A stretch of DNA of 64,000 nt from Calvatia gigantea. Lineage: Eukaryota > Basidiomycota > Agaricomycetes > Agaricales > Lycoperdaceae. Under the pieces are notes generated by a model. That model was given only the letters and a program-made list of their open reading frames with translations. It had not been told where the DNA came from and searched no databases. Every line of letters begins with the position of its first letter. Position 1 is the first letter of the stretch. The stretch covers positions 124,001 through 188,000 of the forward strand of contig JACAAK010000018.1 of the NCBI GenBank assembly GCA_025093985.1, read 5' to 3'. A program made the position numbers and the translations under genes. This document shows, piece by piece, positions 1 through 10,489 of the stretch.

Positions 1-2196
1 CTTGGATGAATTAGCAGCTTCCATGACCATAGTTTGAGTGGAAAGGAGAGGGAACGTAAGCTTTTCCCAAATGTCCCTTCTAATCGCCGTAATCTGAGAT
101 CCCTCATCAAGTATAGCATTGACCGTGAGCTTCCCATTGAGCTCTAAGGGTATCGTTCGTAGTTCTTCGACTTGGTTGGCTACTATAATAGAGCCAGGTA
201 GGGATTGCTGGTGGAGGAACGAGGAATGGGAAATGTCAATGTCATCAGAATGTGCTTCCTCATAAGCTGAAATGGTTGCTGTGGGTCCAGTGGGTATATG
301 TCGTGTAGTAAGCTGGTCTTTGATGTACTTTCGTGCTTCGGGTGCGGCGGAGTAGAATTCTCGGAGTGTTATCGAAAACGGGGTATTGAGGCTACGTTGT
401 ATGACATTCTGATTCAGATTAGGGTCTTCTATGGGTGTCGAGTAACGATATTGCGGCTGGTTCATGGTCGATGGTACAGGTGTAGTATTGGTTGCAGCAT
501 GTTTCGGGGTAGACATGGTTGGGTTGGCTGGAGTTGGAAATTGATCCGCTTGTGTTCCGGGGCTCGGCTTCGGCTTGTTTGATGATTGGTTGGTGGCCCT
601 CGGAGCACTTTGAGCCTTGGCAGCACCTTTGTTGCGGTTCTGGATCTCTTCCTTGCATTTAAGTGCCACCATCGTGACCGTATTGAGTATTTGTAGTTCC
701 TGCTCTTCTTGTATAGTGGCGTTGAAGTGTGAGGATATGTGGGAGGGTATGGGCGGTTGTGGTGTTTGTGAGGGAGCAGGTACGGCTTTGAGGATATTGG
801 TTTGGACTATAGGAGGGGGTGCTGAGCGAGAGCGGTGCCAGTTGTCAATACGTTCCTTGATGTTCTGTCCTGGTGCGATTTGTGGAGTAACTAAGGTGCC
901 ATCTGGGAGGCAGATGCGATTGGTGTGATCTCGGATGCATAGGCCTTGTTGGATATACTTTGAAAGCTCTTGACATGATCGCAGGTAGTGGTCCAAGTTC
1001 GAGCAGAATTTGCAATCGGGTGGTGGCAGGCGTTGGTACGAGTTATAATTAGGGACTGGTGATGGGCCTTGGGCTGAGTGTCCGAGTTTTCCGGCTAGCT
1101 TGTTGAGGAAGGTATCGGATACGAGGAAGTGTTCAATGGACGACATGTCAAATGTTTCCCGAGGTGGTTGTGGAGCAGGTGCAGTCGGATATGAGGGCGC
1201 CGTGTGAGTTGAAAACGAGGGAAGGGCTAGAGGAGCTCCACCATTGTCGCTGTTGAGTAAGAACCTTGCCGCACGTTCAATATCTGACATTGGCCATGTG
1301 TCGTCGAGTGGGTGGAGAGGGTCACTGAGGCGGAGTTGAATGCGAACTTGGTTGCGGAAATCTACGTGGAGTCCTGACAGGAATCGCTTGCTCTGTTCTC
1401 GTCGTGATATGACTCCTCGAGCCAGTAGCCAGTCAGATTTAGTTACGAATTGGTGGTAGTACTCGCCGAATTGGAAGCAGTCTCTCATCGGGATCACAGC
1501 TTGGTTCTCAGCTATGATTTCTAGGTCTGTAATTGTGTATCGGTGTTCATCTTCAGCTCCAGGGTAGTACGAGATAATCTTGTTTTTAAACAGATTCCAG
1601 TCTCCTTGTGCGTTTACAGCTGGTCCTCTCCAAATTTCTTCATCTCGGCTGTCTAGATATCGCAGAGTGTGGGTTATCAGGTCCTGAGGTGCAACGTTGC
1701 ACTCGCGTCCTAGGATTTCGATCTCGTCAAAAAAACGTTTGAGGGATCGAGGCTGTCCGTCGAAACGAGGTGCCGATCGGTCGTAGGGGCTGGGCATGTA
1801 GCGGACAGGAGCTGGTGGGGGAGGAGCCTGGTAGTAGTGTCTCGGTGGTGAAGGGGATCGGGCACGTCGAGTTGGGTAGGCATCCCATCGTGCTGGGTTC
1901 AGAGAAGGGCGAGCATGGCCGCCATGCCACGGTGGTGTTGGAGGACGCTGGTGTAATCTGGGTGGAGCTTGTGGTTGCAGCGGTCCTGGATGTGCATTGC
2001 CCTGGTTGTAGGCTGGCGGTTGTTGCTGTTGTCGTGGAGGTGTTGGAGGATAGGGGTGATCGGGACGTGGTGCTAGTGGTCGGTTGCTGGGTCCAGCTTC
2101 ATTTTGAGGTGGGGATATGGGTCCTTGGGAAACAACGCCAGCATAGACATCACCATCATGAGCAAAGTTGAGTCGAAAGGGTTCCTGTGAGGCCAT
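1..2196 (-). CDS. Ty3/Gypsy retroelement A Gag(-Pol) polyprotein, N-terminal 732 residues, runs off the window
   Basis: The frame is open from the ATG at 2196 to base 1, so only the N-terminal part is seen. Residues 1-130 are rich in Pro, Gln and Arg. A Gag-like helical region follows, with motifs such as RFDGQPRSLKRFFDEIEIL. A CCHC zinc knuckle (C-x2-C-x4-H-x4-C) lies at about residues 395-408. Near residue 697 the motif LDEGSQITAI resembles a retropepsin active-site loop (DSG/DTG type), here Asp-Glu-Gly. The single long frame with a CCHC and a protease-like site fits the polyproteins of basidiomycete Ty3/Gypsy elements, some of which carry a DUF4100 segment before the protease. Reverse transcriptase and integrase would lie outside the window. 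No stop or frameshift is visible, so this copy may be young. The start is supported because the same ATG context begins the truncated copy at 4799. An LTR and a candidate primer site lie upstream. Confidence 0.85.
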   Translation of the reverse strand, partial: MASQEPFRLNFAHDGDVYAGVVSQGPISPPQNEAGPSNRPLAPRPDHPYPPTPPRQQQQPPAYNQGNAHPGPLQPQAPPRLHQRPPTPPWHGGHARPSLNPARWDAYPTRRARSPSPPRHYYQAPPPPAPVRYMPSPYDRSAPRFDGQPRSLKRFFDEIEILGRECNVAPQDLITHTLRYLDSRDEEIWRGPAVNAQGDWNLFKNKIISYYPGAEDEHRYTITDLEIIAENQAVIPMRDCFQFGEYYHQFVTKSDWLLARGVISRREQSKRFLSGLHVDFRNQVRIQLRLSDPLHPLDDTWPMSDIERAARFLLNSDNGGAPLALPSFSTHTAPSYPTAPAPQPPRETFDMSSIEHFLVSDTFLNKLAGKLGHSAQGPSPVPNYNSYQRLPPPDCKFCSNLDHYLRSCQELSKYIQQGLCIRDHTNRICLPDGTLVTPQIAPGQNIKERIDNWHRSRSAPPPIVQTNILKAVPAPSQTPQPPIPSHISSHFNATIQEEQELQILNTVTMVALKCKEEIQNRNKGAAKAQSAPRATNQSSNKPKPSPGTQADQFPTPANPTMSTPKHAATNTTPVPSTMNQPQYRYSTPIEDPNLNQNVIQRSLNTPFSITLREFYSAAPEARKYIKDQLTTRHIPTGPTATISAYEEAHSDDIDISHSSFLHQQSLPGSIIVANQVEELRTIPLELNGKLTVNAILDEGSQITAIRRDIWEKLTFPLLSTQTMVMEAANSSK

Positions 2197-2382
2197 GGAT
2201 GATGTAAGCCGGCTCCAGTGCAGGGATATATCAGAATTTGATCCGGTATTAGATGGTGCAAATGAAAAGAATTCTTCTACGGTTGCGATTGTATCGTTGG
2301 ATAGGTTATTCGGGTTATGGAGTGAGAAGGTGACCTCGTGAGCGAGGTTCCGTGGAATCCTGGATAATAAGTGGTTTGAAGC

Positions 2383-2400
2383 CCCTCGCAGTGGGCTCCA
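2383..2400 (-). other. candidate primer-binding site of element A
   Basis: Two bases inside the proposed LTR end, the minus strand reads TGGAGCCCACTGCGAGGG. It begins with TGG, as expected for a site complementary to a tRNA ending in CCA. The matching tRNA was not identified from memory, so the call rests on position and the TGG start. Confidence 0.4.
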
Positions 2401-2402
2401 GT

Positions 2403-3112
2403 TGAAGAGATGAGGCGGCGGTTCAACGAAAATAGGGTGTGACTGCGTCCATCAGTCACGAGGCTTCGAAACCAGGTCCAGGAAGGGAGAGACAGAGGCC
2501 GGGAACACAAGAGAACGAGGAGCGAGAGTGATGGCGTTGTTGAAGACAAGAGTTCAGAACGAGCGTGGACTGAGAGTCAACGAGAGAGCGACCGACAACG
2601 AGAGACAATGCTGAGAGAGTTCGGAGCGAGACTTCGAGAGCGAGAAAAGTGGGTATCCAATTACTAGGTGTCGAGCCTCTACTGGCTCGACTGTATTTAT
2701 ACTGTAGACAACTTGTCCGGTGTTCAATTTCTACGGTTATCTACAAATACTGAATCTGTATAGCAAATGAGTTGAGTTAGTATAATGAAGGTTAGGCTAG
2801 GGAACTGTGGTAAAATGTTGAAATTTTTGAAACACAACGAGTGAATGTGCAACTACGGAGGCGAAGAGTCTGAATTAGAAAAAAAATGTCGGTAACGAGA
2901 AAGATGTGCAGTGAAATTTTATTAAAGTGGGTAGTGGTCTAAAACACGACATATGGCAGGTGAAATGGACAGTTGTGTAATGAGCGAGGAACGAGCGGAT
3001 CGGCGACGGATCGATGAATGGTCGGGGTGACGAAATCTTCGGAGGGCGGACTAATTAGTGTGAGATGCTTGTCGGGTGCTGTTCCGAAGGCAGCCGACAT
3101 GCAATCTCCACA
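2403..3112 (-). repeat. 5' LTR of element A (710 bp)
   Basis: The proposed LTR starts TGTGGAGATTGC and ends CTTCA on the minus strand. Boundaries were set from three comparisons: the second copy at 5005-5713; the trimmed copy near 9120-9155, which ends at the same TGTGG edge; and a diverged relic at 44.48-45.26 kb, whose similarity stops at the CTTCA edge. A TATA box (TATAAATA on the minus strand) lies at 2694-2701, followed by a CT-rich leader. The other LTR is beyond the left edge, so the length is an estimate. Confidence 0.65.
2694..2701 (-). promoter_or_regulatory. TATA box of element A LTR
   Basis: TATAAATA on the minus strand inside the LTR, about 500 bases upstream of the Gag ATG and followed by a CT-rich leader. 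The same box is present in the second LTR copy at 5296-5303. Confidence 0.55.
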
Positions 3113-3222
3113 ATGGGCCTTTGGGTATTGATGTTCTGCTTGGGAATAATGAGGTTTGGGGTTTTGAAAGTCGTTCGTTAAGCAGATACAGTATTGTCCA
3201 TCTCGCTGGTGGTTGTATGTGA
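3113..3222 (+). pseudogene. C-terminal fragment of a DUF6699-like gene, copy 1
   Basis: The plus strand encodes a tail reading PLGIDVLLGNNEVWGFES and then SRYSIVHLAG before a TGA. It matches the last 35 residues of the gene at 39541-40302 (GIDLLPGNNEVWGFEG, YSVVHLANV). Everything upstream is replaced by the element A LTR, which joins at 3112/3113, so the fragment has no promoter or N-terminus. Confidence 0.6.
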
Positions 3223-3465
3223 CTCTTTGATGCACAATCTGAGATTCCCTGCCCCGCCTCACGTGAGATATATGTCTGTATACTCCGAGAAAGCGCCGAG
3301 ACAGGGCCGAACCCTGCCGACGTCCCGTCACCCACAAAAGGAATCCCTGTCACTTGGAACCGTCTTCACTACGACAAGCAACTATATGATTGTACCTTCA
3401 ATTTCGTTTGAATCAGGTCCTCCCACCGTAAGCAAATTTTTTGTATGTAGCCTCCATCTGGGCTA
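3223..3465. repeat. duplicated host flank, copy 1
   Basis: Non-coding DNA downstream of the DUF6699-like tail, nearly identical to 5824-6066 and 9265-9505. Copy 1 stops abruptly at about 3465, where an AT-rich integrase fragment begins; copies 2 and 3 continue into about 1 kb more shared sequence. Confidence 0.7.
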
Positions 3466-4472
3466 AGTTGTAGCAGAGGTTTTACAGATGATTTTAAAAG
3501 GTCTTTCTCTTCCTTGACTAAGTTTCTTTGATAGATAGGGTAGTAGTAAGTTCTGGTTGTCTAACCACACTTTATCTCTGACTTTGAATGGCTTCCATGG
3601 TCTAAAGTTCTTTTGTGCCATCTTTTGTCTTGTTAGTTTGTGTGCTTCTAAAGCCGCTTCTCGGATCTTTTGTAAATAAAGGGTTGTTTCATTAATTGAG
3701 GGTACAGATGTATTCTCTTGATCTTCAAGTATCGTAAATGCTATTGGATTTGTTCCATATAGAAGTTCATATGGAGAATGTGTTCTTCTGCTATGAGGTT
3801 TTGTATTGTGTATGAATTCTATCATTGGTAAAGCTCTTGTCCAAGAGTTTGGGTTCTTTGATATATATGTTGCTAGATAGAATTCTATTTCTTGATTGTA
3901 TCTTTCAGTCATTCCATCTGTTTGAGGATGATATGCTGTTGAAAACGCTGGTTTAATATTCAGCTTTTCATAGAGTTTTTGCATTGATTTTGCTGCAAAT
4001 CTTGGATCTCTATCTGATATTATCTTTGTTGGGGTTCCAAATTTTGAAAATATTTTCTCAAACAGTATGTCTGCTACTCCTTGTGCCATAATATTTTTGT
4101 TTGTTTTTGTTAGTACTATCCCCTTTGTAAGTCCATGGTCCACTATGGACAGAATAGTATCATATCCATTATCTTCTGGTAAGTCAGTGATTAAATCCAT
4201 TGATATTTGTGTAAATGGTTTAATTGATTTTGGTCTAGGTATTGGTTGCATTGGTGGTTTCGTTGGATGTCTATTGATTTTGTATTGTTGACATATATTG
4301 CATCCTTTTATATAGTTTTGAATATATGTATTCATTCCTGGCCAATATATTTTTTTATTGAGTTTCTTAACGGTTACTGATATTCCTGGGTGTCCTGATG
4401 TTTCATGGTCATGTGTGTTCTTCAGGATTTTTCTTTTTATTTCTGTATTTTCAGGTATAACTATTTTATTTT
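3463..4472 (-). pseudogene. AT-rich Ty3/Gypsy element, integrase fragment
   Basis: The minus strand carries an integrase. Around 4335-4440 is the zinc-binding part (HDHETSGHPG ... GCNICQQ, an HHCC arrangement). It is followed by a DDE core with Asp in SMDLITDLP, Asp in ISDRDPRF and Glu in TDGMTERYNQEIE, and a C-terminal part with KVRDKVWLD. The frame is open from about 4470 to a TAG at the 3463 junction, so that stop is probably created by the join. Reverse transcriptase, Gag and LTRs are absent. Base composition is much richer in A+T than the neighbouring elements, so it belongs to a different family. It is a broken fragment, not a working element. Confidence 0.8.
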
Positions 4473-4579
4473 AAAATAGGTATAACTGTTTTCTTCTTTA
4501 TATTTTGATTTATCCAAAATTTGTGATTCATTTCTTTTGATTTCATCTTTTATTTCTTCAGTGATGAAATTTATGAAAT
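4473..4579. repeat. AT-rich element segment, duplicated at 7052-7158
   Basis: A 107-bp AT-rich stretch that repeats at 7052-7158 and is followed in both places by the same LTR start (TGTTACGACC). It looks like the part of the AT-rich element into which a Tf1-like element inserted. Confidence 0.65.
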
Positions 4580-4664
4580 TGTTACGACCTTAGTCGGTTT
4601 AGACCTCAGGTTGCAGCTTCTGGCTAAGTCTTGAGGGCGAGTAAGGGAAAAGAGAACAAAGGGG
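4580..4664 (-). repeat. truncated LTR of a Tf1-like (element B family) retrotransposon
   Basis: Starts TGTTACGACCTTAGTCGG and matches the first ~83 bases of the LTR at 7159-7468. It then breaks off at about 4664 and joins a fragment of element A gag. Confidence 0.75.
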
Positions 4665-4799
4665 TAAGGACCGTGCTAGTGGTCGGTTGCTGGGTCCAGC
4701 TTCATTTTGAGGTGGGGATATGGGTCCTTGGGAAACAACGCCAGCATAGACATCACCATCATGAGCAAAGTTGAGTCGAAAGGGTTCCTGTGAGGCCAT
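4665..4799 (-). pseudogene. element A Gag N-terminal fragment, copy 2
   Basis: Starts at the ATG at 4799 and encodes MASQEPFRLNFAHDGDVYAG and about 25 more residues identical to the Gag start at 2196. It then runs into foreign LTR sequence at about 4665. Only the first ~45 codons of Gag remain. Confidence 0.8.
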
Positions 4800-5004
4800 G
4801 GATGATGTAAGCCGGCTCCAGTGCAGGGATATATCAGAATTTGATCCGGTATTAGATGGTGCAAATGAAAAGAATTCTTCTACGGTTGCGATTGTATCGT
4901 TGGATAGGTTATTCGGTTATGGAGTGAGAAGGTGACCTCGTGAGCGAGGTTCCGTGGAATCCTGGATAATAAGTGGTTTGAAGCCCCTCGCAGTGGGCTC
5001 CAGT
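4800..5004. repeat. element A leader, copy 2
   Basis: Untranslated leader between LTR and Gag start, nearly identical to 2197-2402. It includes the candidate primer site next to the LTR edge and differs by a one-base deletion near 4914. Confidence 0.65.
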
Positions 5005-5713
5005 TGAAGAGATGAGGCGGCGGTTCAACGAAAATAGGGTGTGACTGCGTCCATCAGTCACGAGGCTTCGAAACCAGGTCCAGGAAGGGAGAGACAGAGG
5101 CCGGGAACACAAGAGAACGAGGAGCGAGAGTGATGGCGTTGTTGAAGACAAGAGTTCAGAACGAGCGTGGACTGAGAGTCAACGAGAGAGCGACCGACAA
5201 CGAGAGACAATGCTGAGAGAGTTCGGAGCGAGACTTCGAGAGCGAGAAAAGTGGGTATCCAATTACTAGGTGTCGAGCCTCTACTGGCTCGACTGTATTT
5301 ATACTGTAGACAACTTGTCCGGTGTTCAATTTCTACGGTTATCTACAAATACTGAATCTGTATAGCAAATGAGTTGAGTTAGTATAATGAAGGTTAGGCT
5401 AGGGAACTGTGGTAAAATGTTGAAATTTTTGAAACACAACGAGTGAATGTGCAACTACGGAGGCGAAGAGTCTGAATTAGAAAAAAATGTCGGTAACGAG
5501 AAAGATGTGCAGTGAAATTTTATTAAAGTGGGTAGTGGTCTAAAACACGACATATGGCAGGTGAAATGGACAGTTGTGTAATGAGCGAGGAACGAGCGGA
5601 TCGGCGACGGATCGATGAATGGTCGGGGTGACGAAATCTTCGGAGGGCGGACTAATTAGTGTGAGATGCTTGTCGGGTGCTGTTCCGAAGGCAGCCGACA
5701 TGCAATCTCCACA
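5005..5713 (-). repeat. 5' LTR of element A, copy 2 (709 bp)
   Basis: Nearly identical to 2403-3112, with the same TGTGG start at 5713, the same CTTCA end at 5005 and the same TATA box. It sits at the same position in the same DUF6699-like tail as copy 1, so the LTR was duplicated with its flank rather than inserted twice. Confidence 0.65.
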
Positions 5714-5823
5714 ATGGGCCTTTGGGTATTGATGTTCTGCTTGGGAATAATGAGGTTTGGGGTTTTGAAAGTCGTTCGTTAAGCAGATACAGTATTGTCC
5801 ATCTCGCTGGTGGTTGTATGTGA
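5714..5823 (+). pseudogene. C-terminal fragment of a DUF6699-like gene, copy 2
   Basis: Same sequence as 3113-3222 (GIDVLLGNNEVWGFES then YSIVHLAG and a stop), cut by the LTR at the same base. Confidence 0.55.
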
Positions 5824-7051
5824 CTCTTTGATGCACAATCTGAGATTCCTGCCCCGCCTCACGTGAGATATATGTCTGTATACTCCGAGAAAGCGCCGAG
5901 ACAGGGCCAGAACCCTGCCGACGTCCCGTCACCCACAAAAGGAAATCCCTGTCACTTGGAACCGTCTTCACTACGACAAGCAACTATATGATTGTACCTT
6001 CAATTTCGTTTGAATCAGGTCCTCCCACCGTAAGCAAATTTTTTGTAGGTAGCCTCCATCTGGGCTATTGCTCGTTAAACTAACATAGTACAAATCTCAA
6101 CCCGCCTTCGCCATTTTGTCAGCCAACCAGCGTTGCACCTGAAGCGGCCGCCAAAAGAGATTTGGCAAATCTCGCTGTAAATCTAACGCACTACAATGGG
6201 TTCACCAGTTGCTGGTGACTAGTGACCGGTATGGTAGGGGTGCCCCAAAAGCGCCACCTTAAACTTCTGAACAGGAGGGACGTTCACTACCTACTCTTGA
6301 CATCTCCACCCAAACGAATCGCGTATTGGGGCAAATTCTGCGGTGTCCACGGCTTCTCATTCCCGTTCTCCCATATGCACTAGTGGAAGACTCCCGAGAT
6401 TGCATTTCCGCTTCTGCGAGCCCCCCCCCCCCCCTCCACCTTCTCTCCTCCCGGACCGCCCACCCGTCCACCATCTGCCCACTCACACACCTACCACCTC
6501 AACCTCATAAATCACACCCTCGTCATCGCCATGACTTGTGCTCTCTCGTACGTTTGCCTGGTGGACATTGCTATGCTATCAGCACCCGTTGAGGTATGGA
6601 TCGTTGTGGAGTATTTCAGCCTGGCACCAAGCTTACAAGGGGAGAAGTGCGTATTGAGGTGTCATAGGCGGACGGTTTGATATGGGGATCCCTATTCATG
6701 TGCTTGCTTTCCACCCGGCACGTTCGCACCGCGGGTTCGGATGGGACAGTATCGATGGTGGGTGTTGGCTCAAGAAAGCATAAATGCAGGAAGCGGTTGA
6801 TCCAGTAATCCTGAAAATTAGCGACTTGGTGTCTGCGATTGCGTTAACAGAGCTGGGGGAAAGCTTGTGATGGGGGATTTTTATCAGCGGGCGAAAATGA
6901 GGTTGATCTGAATACGACGCAGCAGCCAATATTTGGCCGGGGAACTCGATATGTTTTATCTGATACTCAATATTTTGTTACACCCCACAACTTCCGATGT
7001 GTTTGTTTCTTCCAGTGACCAAAGTGGGCGTGGAACCGAAAATATTTTTGT
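5824..7051. repeat. duplicated host segment, copy 2
   Basis: About 1.2 kb shared with 9265-10489, differing by single-base substitutions and many one- or two-base indels. It contains a 14-C run at about 6420-6434. It also carries a member of an unidentified dispersed family (around 6480-6900) recognisable by the sequence GGTGTCATAGGCGGA. No complete gene is supported. It ends at about 7050, where the AT-rich element segment is joined. Confidence 0.7.
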
Positions 7052-7158
7052 AAAATAGGTATAACTGTTTTCTTCTTTATATTTTGATTTATCCAAAATT
7101 TGTGATTCATTTCTTTTGATTTCATCTTTTATTTCTTCAGTGATGAAATTTATGAAAT
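7052..7158. repeat. AT-rich element segment, second copy
   Basis: Identical to 4473-4579 and ending at the start of the LTR at 7159. Confidence 0.65.
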
Positions 7159-7468
7159 TGTTACGACCTTAGTCGGTTTAGACCTCAGGTTGCAGCTTCT
7201 GGCTAAGTCTTGAGGGCGAGTAAGGGAAAAGAGAACAAAGGTGGTTAAGCGTACCGAATACAGCAGGGTGTATGTATGCTTAAATATGTCTAGAGCTATC
7301 CGGTTGAACGGATGGAGTAACTACATGAAACGTCCGGTTAGGGCGTGGTAGTCGGTACGAGTCATATCTTCGGAGAACGCTGGACTAGAATAACTTGAAA
7401 CAGGTACGCAGATAAGTAGGAATGTAGAATAGCACGGAACTCATTATGATCGGTGAAAACTCATAACA
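7159..7468 (-). repeat. 3' LTR of a Tf1-like element B family member (310 bp)
   Basis: Begins TGTTACGACC and ends CTCATAACA on the plus strand, and is clearly related to the 305-bp LTRs at 23900 and 29941. On the element strand it holds ACGCTTAACCA, the predicted transcript 5' end. The purine-rich GGAGGGTAT directly abuts it on the element strand (the polypurine tract position). Confidence 0.85.
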
Positions 7469-7486
7469 ATACCCTCCGATTAGACT

Positions 7487-8478
7487 TCATGCCTCAGGAA
7501 GTTCGTCAAACTCTCCATTAACTACGGCGGCGGCGAGGGCTTTCTTGGTGGCTCCGATGAGGTACTTTCCTTCGTTGGAGCATGCGAAGAAGACGGGTAA
7601 ATGGCTGTGGCCATCTTGACGGATAGGGACTGGGACTCCGTTGAAGGGGAACTCGGTGATGGTTGAGTTGTCCCAGTAGTTCTTGACTATCGCTTTTCCA
7701 ATAATGTTGGTCCTTTTCTTGGCCTGGTAGTACCACTGGTGAATCTTGCTGGTGGGAGAAAAACCGATACGATCTGTGGCGGGGTGATGGTCTTTATGAA
7801 TCGTCGGAGTGCATTGACCTCCTCCTTCATTGAGATGGTGGTTTCTTCGTCCATGGGCGTATCTGCTCGCTTGGTTGGTGGGGAACGGATGGTGGTGTGT
7901 AGGTCGGCGAGAGTGACTCCAATGCGTGTAACGAGTTGATCAATGTCTGGGTCTTCTGTGGTTTTGTCGCGTCCTAGTAAGTTCATAGCGATGTCTGCGA
8001 GTTCTAGGAAGGTGTCGGCGATATCGAGATGGTTGAATACTTCTAGAGCGAGGTCAACACGGCTCTGAAGGCTGTGAACTCGACTTTGCTTCGCTGGGTG
8101 TGAGGTGGATAATTCTAAGCAGCGTGAAGATGGCGGGGATGTGTTGGCTTGTGGAGGACGATGCGTTGGCGAACCCGGCAGTACATGTCCTGCGAAGGTG
8201 ATGCAAGCGGTGGCGAGGGTGATATGGCGGTTTACTGCGAGTCATTTGTTTTGGGCTGTGATTGTTTCTACTTCATCGTTTGTGGCTTTGTTGACATCCT
8301 TGAGGAGGGCCTCGAGGAGTCCTTGTGCTGGGGACGGGGTGGTTGCGAGGTTGTAACGGGTGCCTTGGGGTGCGGGTGCTTGGCTATTGCCTGGCTTTGG
8401 GAGGGGGACTGAGGAGATCGTGGTCGGGTTGGGGTGGACGAGGGAGTTGATGGAGATGCGGTTGGCTTGGGAGGACAT
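7487..8478 (-). pseudogene. Tf1-like element third ORF (ORF3), copy in the 7-9 kb fragment
   Basis: The ATG at 8478 lies six bases after the pol stop, and the reading ends DELPEA at 7487 just before the LTR. Segments recognisable in frame are SPAQGLLEALLKDVNKATN (residues ~50-70), PMDEETTISMKEEVNALRRF, and KTITPPQIVSVFLPPARF. These match ORF3 of the elements at 22465 and 25212. Small indels around 8160 and 7730, and a TGA replacing a Trp codon near 8240, break the frame. No known domain was recognised; it is rich in Pro/Thr at the N-terminus and probably helical in the middle. Confidence 0.7.
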
Positions 8479-8484
8479 GTTTGG

Positions 8485-9135
8485 CTAGTGTCTTTGTCTG
8501 GGGTTTGACCTGACTGATGTTTTTCTGGATTTCTTGCCCCCCTTTTTATAGGTATCCTCCGGATGCCTTTTGTGGTATTCCGCTATCGCGTCTCGGGCGT
8601 TTTGCAAGTTTGACTCCGCTGTCCACGTATCTTCTTCGTTGCTGTATCCTTTCCAGTGTATAAGGAATTGATATCCCCTTCCCTTTCGTCGTTTTCCTCG
8701 GACTTCTTCTACTTCATATTCCTCTTCATTGTTGATGATCATTGGCTCGGGTGCTGGTGCTTCTTTCTGGATGTGGAATGATGTCTTTTGTGCCGGGGTT
8801 AGTAACTGTTCGTTGAACACATCATGGATGGCCCATCCGTCTGGTATCGCCAGCCGATACGCCGCTTCCCCTATTTTTTCCTTAATTCGGAAAGGTCCAT
8901 ACCTTTTTTGGCCTAGCTTCTTTGATGACTGATTGGTATGGATGTTGGTGTTTTCTAGCCATACTTCATCATTGACCTGATATGTCCTCGTGTTCATCTT
9001 GCTGTTATCATGTGTCCGTTTCATCTTTTCTTGGTATGATCGTAGTGCAGAAGTGGCATTGTTTCTTGCATTCTGGAGTTGTTTTAGGAACTCCGTGCTG
9101 CTAGGGTTGTGTTGTCCCTTTCGGGTGCTTTCCGG
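8485..9135 (-). pseudogene. Tf1-like element Pol C-terminus: integrase tail and chromodomain
   Basis: The minus-strand frame encodes the end of integrase (TYQVNDEVWLENTNIH, YGPFRIKEKIGEAAYRLA, HDVFNEQLLTPA). A chromodomain follows (YEVEEV...GRGYQFLIHWKGYSNEEDTW) with the usual aromatic and acidic residues, then a basic tail and the stop at 8485. Chromodomains at this site mark chromoviruses and are thought to steer integration to marked chromatin. Upstream, the sequence is cut at about 9120-9150 by the host/LTR junction, so RT, RNase H and the integrase core are missing. The retained part is open, less decayed than the 17-30 kb copies. Confidence 0.85.
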
Positions 9136-9155
9136 GCAGCCGATGAATCTCCACA
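9119..9155 (-). repeat. trimmed end of the element A LTR, copy 3
   Basis: About 37 bases that match the terminal part of the LTR at 3076-3112 with several small deletions, ending at the same edge next to the DUF6699-like tail. It overlaps the uncertain join to the Tf1-like fragment. Confidence 0.45.
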
Positions 9156-9264
9156 ATGGGCCTTTGGGTATTGATGTTCTGCTTGGGAATAATGAGGTTT
9201 GGGTTTTGAAAGTCGTTCGTTAAGCAGATACAGTATTGTCCATCTCGCTGGTGGTTGTATGTGA
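9156..9264 (+). pseudogene. C-terminal fragment of a DUF6699-like gene, copy 3
   Basis: Same tail as 3113-3222 with one G missing from a GGGG run, which shifts the frame after NNEVW. Confidence 0.5.
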
Positions 9265-10489
9265 CTCTTTGATGCACAATCTGAGATTCCCTGCCCCGCC
9301 TCACGTGAGATATATGTCTGTATACTCCGAGAAAGCGCCGAGACAGGGCCGAACCCTGCCGACGTCCCGTCACCCACAAAAGGAATCCCTGTCACTTGGA
9401 ACCGTCTTCACTACGACAAGCAACTATATGATTGTACCTTCAATTTCGTTTGAATCAGGTCCTCCCACCGTAAGCAAATTTTTTGTATGTAGCCTCCATC
9501 TGGGCTATTGCTCGTTAAACTAACATAGTACAAATCTCAACCCGCCTTCGCCATTTTGTCAGCCAACCAGCGTTGCACCTGAAGCGGCCGCCAAAGAGAT
9601 TTGGCAAATCTCGCTGTAAATCTACGCACTACAATGGGTTCACCAGTTGCTGGTGACTAGTGACCGGTATGGTAGGGGTGCCCCAAAAGCGCCACCTTAA
9701 ACTTCTGAACAGGAGGGACGTTCACTACCTACTCTTGACATCTCCACCCAAACGAATCGCGTATTGGGGCAAATTCTGCGGTGTCCACGGCTTCTCATTC
9801 CCGTTCTCCCATATGCACTAGTGGAAGACTCCCGAGATTGCATTTCCGCTTCTGCGAGCCCCCCCCCCCCCCCTCCACCTTCTCTCCTCCCGGACCGCCC
9901 ACCCGTCCACCCATCTGCCCACTCAACACACCTACCACCTCAACCTCATAAATCACACCCTCGTCATCGCCATGACTTGTGCTCTCTCGTACGTTTGCCT
10001 GGTGGACATTGCTATGCTACAGCACCCGTTGAAGGTATGATCGTTGTGGAGTATTTCAGCCTGGCACCAAGCTTACAAGGGGAGAAGTGCGTATTGAGGT
10101 GTCATAGGCGGACGGTTGATAGGGGGATCCCTATTCATGTGCTTGCTTTCCACCCGGCACGTTCGCACCCGCGTGTTCGGATGGGACAGTATCGATGGTG
10201 GTGTTGGCTCAAGAACATAAATTCAGGAAGCGGTTGATCCAGTATCTGAAAATTAGCGACTTGGTGTCTGCGATTGCGTTTAACATAGCTGGGGGAAAGC
10301 TTGTGATGGGGGATTTTTATCCGCGGGGCGAAAATGAGGTTGATCTGAATACGACGCAGCAGCCAATATTTGGCCGGGGAACTCGATATGTTTTATCTGA
10401 TACTCAATATTTTGTTACACCCCACAACTTCCGATGTGTTTGTTTCTTCCAGTGACCAAAGTGGGCGTGGAACCGAAAATATTTTTGTG
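9265..10489. repeat. duplicated host segment, copy 3
   Basis: Matches 5824-7051, with small indels. Parts of the dispersed family read as protein, for example PIHVLAFHPARSH and DLVSAIAFNIAGGKLVMGD, loosely reminiscent of WD40 blades, but no continuous gene model could be built. Unlike copy 2 it continues without a break into unique sequence at 10490. Confidence 0.6.

Noticed and set aside
1770..2171. 133-codon plus-strand ORF
   Set aside because: Antisense shadow of the Pro/Gln-rich part of element A Gag.
2939..3337. 132-codon minus-strand ORF (and its copy at 5540-5983)
   Set aside because: It spans the LTR edge and runs antisense through the DUF6699-like tail; copies differ by frameshifting indels, so it is chance open frame.
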